This document shows positions 59,430 through 64,000 of a stretch of 64,000 nt of DNA, piece after piece (positions within the stretch are counted from its first letter, which is position 1; each line of letters starts with the position of its first letter). The stretch covers positions 1-64,000 of the forward strand of contig CAZYVH010000005.1 of assembly GCA_964650905.1 (NCBI GenBank), read 5' to 3'. A program made the translations under genes and the position numbers. Below the pieces are notes generated by a model. It saw nothing but the letters and a program-made list of their open reading frames with translations, was not told the origin of the DNA and ran no database searches. The DNA comes from SZUA-36 sp964650905. Lineage in GTDB: Bacteria; Pseudomonadota; Gammaproteobacteria; Xanthomonadales; SZUA-36.

Positions 59430-60779
59430 TTAAATTCCGTAGGCTTTTCTGAGCAGGGACAACGGGTTGCTTTCGCCGTGTTTCAGTTGCAGGCCGTCAG
59501 CGATTTGGGTGGCTGCCATCGGACAGTCGGAAACGAGGTAGTCAGCCTCCATTTTCTTTGCCCGGGTGATTACCGGCCGGGCTATCTTCTGCGATTTGGC
59601 CCAGGTGCTGTTGCGCACACCATAGGTGCCATCGTGGCCGGAGCAGCGCTCGATGGCGTTGATCTGTGTTCCGGGCACCAACTCCAGGACCTCCCTGGTT
59701 TTGGGGCCGATGTTCTGCACCCTTTGGTGACAGGGCACGTGCCAGGCGACGGTGCCCAGTGGTTGCCGGAATTCCGCGTGCAGCAGACCTGCCTTGTGCC
59801 GGTGCCAAAGGTATTCAAACGGGTCAAAGATATGCTGTTTAACCTTCAGCACGTCATCGTCCTGCGGAAACATCAACGGCAATTCCTGTTTGAACATCAA
59901 TACGCATGAGGGTACGGCCGCGACAACATCCCAGCCCGTATCGATCAGTTTTACCAACTGGGGGATATTTTTTTCCTTGTATTTCAAGACGGTGTTGAGA
60001 TCACCCTGCTCGAGCTTCGGCATACCACAGCACGATTCCTTTTCAGTCAATCGTACCGGAATGCCGTTGTATTCAAAAACAGTGATCAGGTCTTCGCCGA
60101 TCCCCGGTTCATTAAAGTTACAGTAACAAGTGGCGAACAGCACGGCACGGCCACGGGTCGGGCCGGCCTGGGTGGCTTGTATACCTCTTGCGCGGTGTGT
60201 TTTGCAGCGTTTTTTGAGGGTATCCGCGTGGTAATCGGGCAGGTGAGCCTGTGGATGGACATCCAGCAACCTGGCAGCAGCCTTGCGTAGGATCGGGCTT
60301 TTCTTGGCAGCATTGACGGCCTGGCTGATGACCGGGATGCTCGCGATGCCGCCGGTAAGACTGGTGTTGCTGATTAATCTGTGACTGAGCCTGCGTTCAC
60401 CTTTATTAAATTGCACGGCCTTGGCGCGCAGCATCAGGTGGGGGAAATCCACGTTCCATTCATGTGGTGGAACATAGGGGCATTTGACCTGGTAACACAG
60501 GTCGCACAGATAACACTCGTTGACCACCTTCCAGTAGTCATCCCGGGCCACACCATCGACCTCAAAGGTCCCGGATTCATCCACCAGGTCAAATAGCGTG
60601 GGAAAGGCGTTGCACAACGAGACACAACGCCGACAACCGTGGCATATGTCATAAACGCGCTCGAGTTCGTCAAACAGGGGCGCTTCGTCATAAAACTCCG
60701 CCGCCCGCCATTCTAGCGGGTGGCGGGTTGGTGCCTCCAGGCTACCTTCGCGCGGGTTGCCCTCGCGTGATGTGTTCAT
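59430..60779 (-). CDS. Fe-S oxidoreductase with CCG (heterodisulfide reductase-like) domains
   Basis: A 449-residue GlpC/HdrB-like protein. The N-terminal 2x4Fe-4S region has CHGCRRCVSLCNAFPT and CYLCDLCYQVKCPYVPP. Two CCG-type domains follow, with FATCYCNFNEPG, EKESCCGMPKLEQGD, WHVPCHQRVQNIGP and IERCSGHDGTYG, where the second CCG shows CSGHDG in place of CCGxxG. It probably passes electrons between a cytoplasmic donor and the neighbouring rubrerythrin. It is encoded between rubrerythrin (upstream) and DUF3501 (downstream) on the same strand; 187 bp with a REP-like repeat separate it from DUF3501. Confidence 0.88.
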   Translation of the reverse strand: MNTSREGNPREGSLEAPTRHPLEWRAAEFYDEAPLFDELERVYDICHGCRRCVSLCNAFPTLFDLVDESGTFEVDGVARDDYWKVVNECYLCDLCYQVKCPYVPPHEWNVDFPHLMLRAKAVQFNKGERRLSHRLISNTSLTGGIASIPVISQAVNAAKKSPILRKAAARLLDVHPQAHLPDYHADTLKKRCKTHRARGIQATQAGPTRGRAVLFATCYCNFNEPGIGEDLITVFEYNGIPVRLTEKESCCGMPKLEQGDLNTVLKYKEKNIPQLVKLIDTGWDVVAAVPSCVLMFKQELPLMFPQDDDVLKVKQHIFDPFEYLWHRHKAGLLHAEFRQPLGTVAWHVPCHQRVQNIGPKTREVLELVPGTQINAIERCSGHDGTYGVRNSTWAKSQKIARPVITRAKKMEADYLVSDCPMAATQIADGLQLKHGESNPLSLLRKAYGI

Positions 60780-60808
60780 TTCCTGTATGTCGTCCGGGTC
60801 TGTCGTGT

Positions 60809-61225
60809 TCAGTCCATATCATCCAGAGCCTTCTGGAAACGGTTGGCATGCGAGCGCTCCGCCTTGGCGAGCGTTTCGAACCAATCGGCAATTTCATCAA
60901 AGCCTTCCTCACGTGCGGCGCTGGCCATGCCGGGGTACATGTCGGTGTATTCATGCGTCTCCCCGGCGATCGCCGCCTTGAGGTTATTGCCGGTGTTACC
61001 GATTGGTAATCCGGTCGCGGGGTCGCCGGTTTCCTCGAGATATTCAAGATGGCCATGGGCGTGACCCGTTTCACCCTCGGCGGTTGAGCGGAACACGGCA
61101 GCGACGTCGTTGTAACCTTCGATATCAGCCTTTTGTGCGAAGTACAGGTAACGCCGGTTAGCCTGTGATTCGCCTGCAAAAGCGTCCTTTAAATTTTGTT
61201 CAGTCTTGCTGTCTTTCAATGACAT
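60809..61225 (-). CDS. Rubrerythrin (short form without rubredoxin domain)
   Basis: A 138-residue ferritin-like diiron protein. DAFAGESQANRRYLYFAQKA and STAEGETGHAHGHLEYLEET provide two iron ligands sets (ExxH-type), and AAIAGETHEYTDMYPGMA plus AKAERSHANRFQKAL the others. It ends without the Cys-rich rubredoxin domain, so an external electron donor is needed, plausibly the adjacent Fe-S oxidoreductase. It acts as a peroxidase in the cytoplasm. The start is 61225 with GAGG upstream. Confidence 0.93.
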   Translation of the reverse strand: MSLKDSKTEQNLKDAFAGESQANRRYLYFAQKADIEGYNDVAAVFRSTAEGETGHAHGHLEYLEETGDPATGLPIGNTGNNLKAAIAGETHEYTDMYPGMASAAREEGFDEIADWFETLAKAERSHANRFQKALDDMD

Positions 61226-61400
61226 TTTGCTTCGTCCTCTAAAAATACATGGTTGAAAATGGATACTACAGATGAAGAATAGACCTGTGCCAGCCATTGG
61301 TAAAATTGATTTTTACAATCGGTTCAATAGACAAAGCCAATGATAAAATGACGTGGGCTGAGACCAGTGCCCAGCTTGTCTTCCGGCCACGAGTTGGCCT

Positions 61401-61451
61401 GCATATTTCAGATGCTTGTAGTGAGGCCTGATACCGACTGGTGAAATATGC
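61401..61451. repeat. Hairpin with 10-bp arms between DUF819 and rubrerythrin genes
   Basis: GCATATTTCA (61401-61410) and TGAAATATGC (61442-61451) are perfect inverted repeats. Its layout (TTTCA...TGAAAT arms, GACTGGTGAAAT right arm) resembles the element at 16481-16534. It lies just downstream of the DUF819 stop on that gene's strand and could attenuate read-through into rubrerythrin. Confidence 0.55.
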
Positions 61452-61454
61452 CGC

Positions 61455-62657
61455 TTAAAGCAACTGCCCGATGCGGCCGGTCAGAATCGCCAGGTAATTA
61501 CCCAGCGCGTAACCGATCAGGGCCATCAGGATCGAGGCCGGCACCAGTGTCTCACGATGGTGCGCGGCCACGATGGGTGCAGATGCTGCGCCACCGATGT
61601 TGGCGGCCGAGGCGATCGCAACGGTGTGCACGTCTACACGGAATAACCACGCACCGGTCAGGATGAACAAGGCATGAATGGTGATCCAGACGTAGGCCAT
61701 CAGCACAAATGCACCCATGGTCTCAAAACTGGCTTCGCTCAAGTCCATTGTGGCGCCAACCCGGGCGACATAAACATAAATGATGGCCATGGCGATGGGT
61801 TGCGCGGCCGGTAGCTTGCGTGCCGGGGTCAGTGATGCCAACAGCGCAAAGGTGGTCACCAGCAAAATCAGCCAGGTGCCTGCGGTAATTACGGCAGCAC
61901 CTCCGATGACCACGGGTGGCAGGATGTCGACAAGCGCCAGAGCGAGCCAGGTAAAACCCAATGCCAGCAGGGCCAGGCTCAACAAGCTGGTCATATCCGG
62001 CACTGCTTCGTGTTGATTGAATTCATCTGCGGCGCGTTCCATTTGCGCCAGCCGGTTATGTGGCACCTTCATCCAGCGGTTGAAGCGCTCTGCAAATGCC
62101 TTGCTGCCGAGCAAAATGGGTAACCAGACCAGGTAAACCATCTGGTCAGCCGCGGCCGCCATGGTCAGGTCCTGGGCAGACCCTTCAAGCCCGGCGTGGG
62201 CGGCTGTCATGTTGCCGGTACCGCCGATCCAACTGCCAGCCAGCGTTCCAAAAGCGCGCCAACTATCTTCGGGCAAAGGAAAATAGGGTGCCCAGTCGAT
62301 TGACTGGCCCAGCAGGTATACCATCACGCCGCCAAAGACCACACCCACACTACCGATCAGCATAACGAAAACACCTTTGCCCATGATGCGCACCGCACCG
62401 AGAACATCCACCTTGATCAGCATCAGGACGATAAAAACCGGCAGGCCGTAATGACGCAGGAAATCATAAGCGGCGCTGTGGTATGGGATCAGTCCCGTAT
62501 TGGAAAGCAATACCGGTGTTGCGTAGATAAAAATTAAGGGTGGTAGGTATTCAAAAATTTTCCAGCGGGTGGTGCGTTCCAGCCAGAACCAGAACGCCAC
62601 CACACCAATCAGTATGGTCATGACTCCGGCGGGTGATGAAATGCTGGCTGTATTCAT
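61455..62657 (-). CDS. DUF819 family membrane protein
   Basis: A 400-residue polytopic protein with about eleven helices. FEYLPPLIFIYATPVLLSNT, GSWIGGTGNMTAAHAGLEGS and ASAANIGGAASAPIVAAHHR are characteristic of DUF819 (YjcL-like), which resembles secondary transporters of the CPA/AT type. Substrate is unknown. The start overlaps the end of the BtuF-like gene by 4 bp, which suggests co-expression. Confidence 0.85.
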   Translation of the reverse strand: MNTASISSPAGVMTILIGVVAFWFWLERTTRWKIFEYLPPLIFIYATPVLLSNTGLIPYHSAAYDFLRHYGLPVFIVLMLIKVDVLGAVRIMGKGVFVMLIGSVGVVFGGVMVYLLGQSIDWAPYFPLPEDSWRAFGTLAGSWIGGTGNMTAAHAGLEGSAQDLTMAAAADQMVYLVWLPILLGSKAFAERFNRWMKVPHNRLAQMERAADEFNQHEAVPDMTSLLSLALLALGFTWLALALVDILPPVVIGGAAVITAGTWLILLVTTFALLASLTPARKLPAAQPIAMAIIYVYVARVGATMDLSEASFETMGAFVLMAYVWITIHALFILTGAWLFRVDVHTVAIASAANIGGAASAPIVAAHHRETLVPASILMALIGYALGNYLAILTGRIGQLL

Positions 62658-63559
62658 GAGTTCTGTGCATCCTTTTGGTAAGCCGTCCGCACTTCATCCA
62701 GGAGCTTGCAGGCTGTTTCGATACTGTCCAGCAAACGCGGTGTGGCACGGCTGATCTCATCCGCGGGCAGGTACAGGAGTGCATGATTTTGCACGGCCCG
62801 CAGTTGTGGCCATTCACGCCAGGGGGTCAAGGCGATTGGCTGGCCGCCAATGCCGGGTGCAATCATGGCCTGGGGATTGGCCAGAATGACTGCCTCGCGA
62901 CTGACCTGTGGTGCCAGTGACGTCAGGTCGGCAAAAATATTGTGAGCGGTGCATATTTCCAGGCTACGGCTGATGATGTGTTGTCTGTTGATGGTATAAA
63001 GGGGTCGCGCAGCAACCTGGTAAAAATATGTCACCGGTGTCTTGCCGGCATTCATTTGTTGCAAGGCTGACAAACGCTTGCGTATTTTCTCAGCCTCGAT
63101 TTCACCCTCTGCCGCGTTCCCGGCAGCGATTGCTATATTTTCAACGGCGGTGGCGATTTCTCCAGGTCGTGTAATCTCAAGTTGCCAGATGCTGACACCC
63201 AATTGCTTTAGTTTTTGTAATGCGGGCTGAGGGTTGCCGGATTGCCAGGCAATAACCAGGTCCGGTTTGAGCGCAACAATACGTTCCAGGTCGAAGCGAA
63301 ATGCATTGCCAACCTGTGGCAAGCGGGTGACCTGTGGCGGGAAATTACTATACTCAACCACGGCTTTGAGACGACTACCAGCACCAGCGGCAAACACCAG
63401 TTCAGCAAGGTTGGGTGCCAGTGTAATGATACGCTTAGCGGGTTCCGCCAAGGTCAGTGTTGTGCCATTGGCCTGTGGCAGACGAACGTCACCGAAAGCC
63501 GCCTGTAACAGCGCCAGTGAGAGCAGGCTAGCTGTGAATTGCAAAATTCTTGTAACCAT
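62654..63559 (-). CDS. BtuF-like periplasmic substrate-binding protein
   Basis: A 301-residue class III substrate-binding protein of the vitamin B12/siderophore type. The signal peptide (LQFTASLLSLALLQAAFG) is followed by AKRIITLAPNLAELVFAAGA, RLPQVGNAFRFDLERIVALK and PDLVIAWQSGNPQPALQKLK, which fit BtuF. No permease or ATPase gene is adjacent, and no cobalamin riboswitch signature is visible upstream. The start at 63559 is preferred over 63583. It is coupled to the DUF819 gene by ATGA. Confidence 0.82.
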   Translation of the reverse strand: MVTRILQFTASLLSLALLQAAFGDVRLPQANGTTLTLAEPAKRIITLAPNLAELVFAAGAGSRLKAVVEYSNFPPQVTRLPQVGNAFRFDLERIVALKPDLVIAWQSGNPQPALQKLKQLGVSIWQLEITRPGEIATAVENIAIAAGNAAEGEIEAEKIRKRLSALQQMNAGKTPVTYFYQVAARPLYTINRQHIISRSLEICTAHNIFADLTSLAPQVSREAVILANPQAMIAPGIGGQPIALTPWREWPQLRAVQNHALLYLPADEISRATPRLLDSIETACKLLDEVRTAYQKDAQNS

Positions 63560-63730
63560 GGGTCGAGGGAAGTTCAGGTACATCTGTGCTTGAACAAGTC
63601 AGGACCGGGACAGGCGGTGAGCCGGGTACACACTGCACTTTTGGATAATGCAAAAAAATACACTTATTCCACAATATTTTCATTTACCTACGAGTAGGTC
63701 CGCTACCGACTGGTGCAATTTTCGGGCTGG

Positions 63731-64000
63731 TCACGCGATCACATCGACCAGCAGCAAGATGGCCAACACGGTGGCCCACACGCCCAGCAAACGCCAGACC
63801 AGGTCCATTGACAACTTGATGGTGGCCATGTGCCCACGCAATTGGTCTGCGTAGCCATCATTTTCCGCGTGACCGGTCAAGACGATGGTACGCGCGCTGG
63901 TTAACATAAAATCGTTATTGCCTTCAAACAGTCCGTGGTCACGTTCATCGTGGTATTTCTTCCAGGCGTGGTAGACCGAATCAAAATCGGTGGCGATGGC
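63731..64000 (-). CDS. Partial gene, protein with C-terminal membrane helix
   Basis: The frame is open from the window edge to a stop at 63731 (89 residues), without an ATG at the edge, so the N-terminus lies beyond the window. The visible part is soluble and helical (DFDSVYHAWKKYHDERDHGL, MLTSARTIVLTGHAENDGYA) and ends with a hydrophobic helix (VWRLLGVWATVLAILLLVDV). This looks like a tail-anchored or C-terminally membrane-bound protein. I do not recognise the family. Confidence 0.65.
   Translation of the reverse strand, partial: AIATDFDSVYHAWKKYHDERDHGLFEGNNDFMLTSARTIVLTGHAENDGYADQLRGHMATIKLSMDLVWRLLGVWATVLAILLLVDVIA

Noticed and set aside
63560..63730. Cobalamin riboswitch upstream of the BtuF-like gene
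   Set aside because: No B12-box-like consensus or conserved core could be seen in the short leader.

Overview
The window looks like part of a metagenome-assembled gammaproteobacterial chromosome. Supporting this are tatABC, glmU-glmS, hemH, queD, rpmB-rpmG, mutM, a fused chorismate mutase/prephenate dehydrogenase and a C-terminal sorting signal of the IPTL/PEP type. It contains five runs of exactly 100 N. Two of these (5843-5942, 8040-8139) are flanked on both sides by the same 55 bases, so they are scaffolding artefacts between contigs that really overlap. The other three lie in short dispersed repeats.

Layout. 1-4500: a MITE, a small membrane protein, a glyoxalase-II-like hydrolase, and a TMTC-like TPR membrane protein with a GT2 glycosyltransferase. 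4512-7735: a leftward operon of aminotransferase, threonine aldolase and PhzF-like protein. 8192-13987: a bacterial microcompartment (BMC) operon with a winged-helix regulator, an RpiB-DeoC fusion, two BMC-T, one BMC-H and three BMC-P shell proteins, and an aldehyde dehydrogenase with an N-terminal encapsulation-peptide-like helix. 14052-17924: DoxX, MtnA, a class II aldolase and a hydroxylysine-kinase-like APH-fold kinase. 18107-29047: small secreted or unknown proteins, a D,D-carboxypeptidase, a second TMTC-like protein, small enzymes, an APC permease and two decayed genes. 29063-35843: S9 peptidase, glmU, glmS, an orphan exbD and a hydroxyacid dehydrogenase. 36161-40625: a TIR-TM-TPR protein, a secreted protein and a SLOG plus membrane-helix protein, which is a possible immune module. 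41016-53713: acsA, a rhomboid protease, a broken LOG gene, tatABC, hemH, queD, a CDGSH protein, a peroxiredoxin, rpmBG, hyuA and mutM. 54066-58189: a tightly overlapping tyrS-tyrA-nudix-dipeptidase operon. 58661-64000: DUF3501, an Fe-S oxidoreductase, rubrerythrin, a DUF819 membrane protein, a BtuF-like protein and a partial gene.

The most interesting part is the BMC region. The shell resembles the Haliangium ochraceum / sugar-phosphate-utilising (SPU) class. The fused RpiB-DeoC would cleave 2-deoxyribose-5-phosphate to glyceraldehyde-3-phosphate and acetaldehyde, which the encapsulated dehydrogenase would convert to acetyl-CoA. About 0.7 kb downstream, mtnA and a class II aldolase match the isomerase and aldolase of the DHAP shunt, in which 5-deoxyribose or methylthioribose phosphates yield DHAP plus acetaldehyde or methylthioacetaldehyde. 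A sugar-kinase candidate lies next to them, and threonine aldolase, another acetaldehyde producer, lies upstream. The locus may therefore be a salvage organelle for nucleosides and SAM by-products. The phosphotransacylase and alcohol dehydrogenase of a complete metabolosome core are absent. Two near-identical 19-bp sites flank and overlap the promoter of the regulator gene.

The second candidate system is the TIR / secreted protein / SLOG-TM cluster, which recalls Thoeris logic (TIR signal producer, SLOG sensor) with a membrane effector in place of a SIR2 effector.
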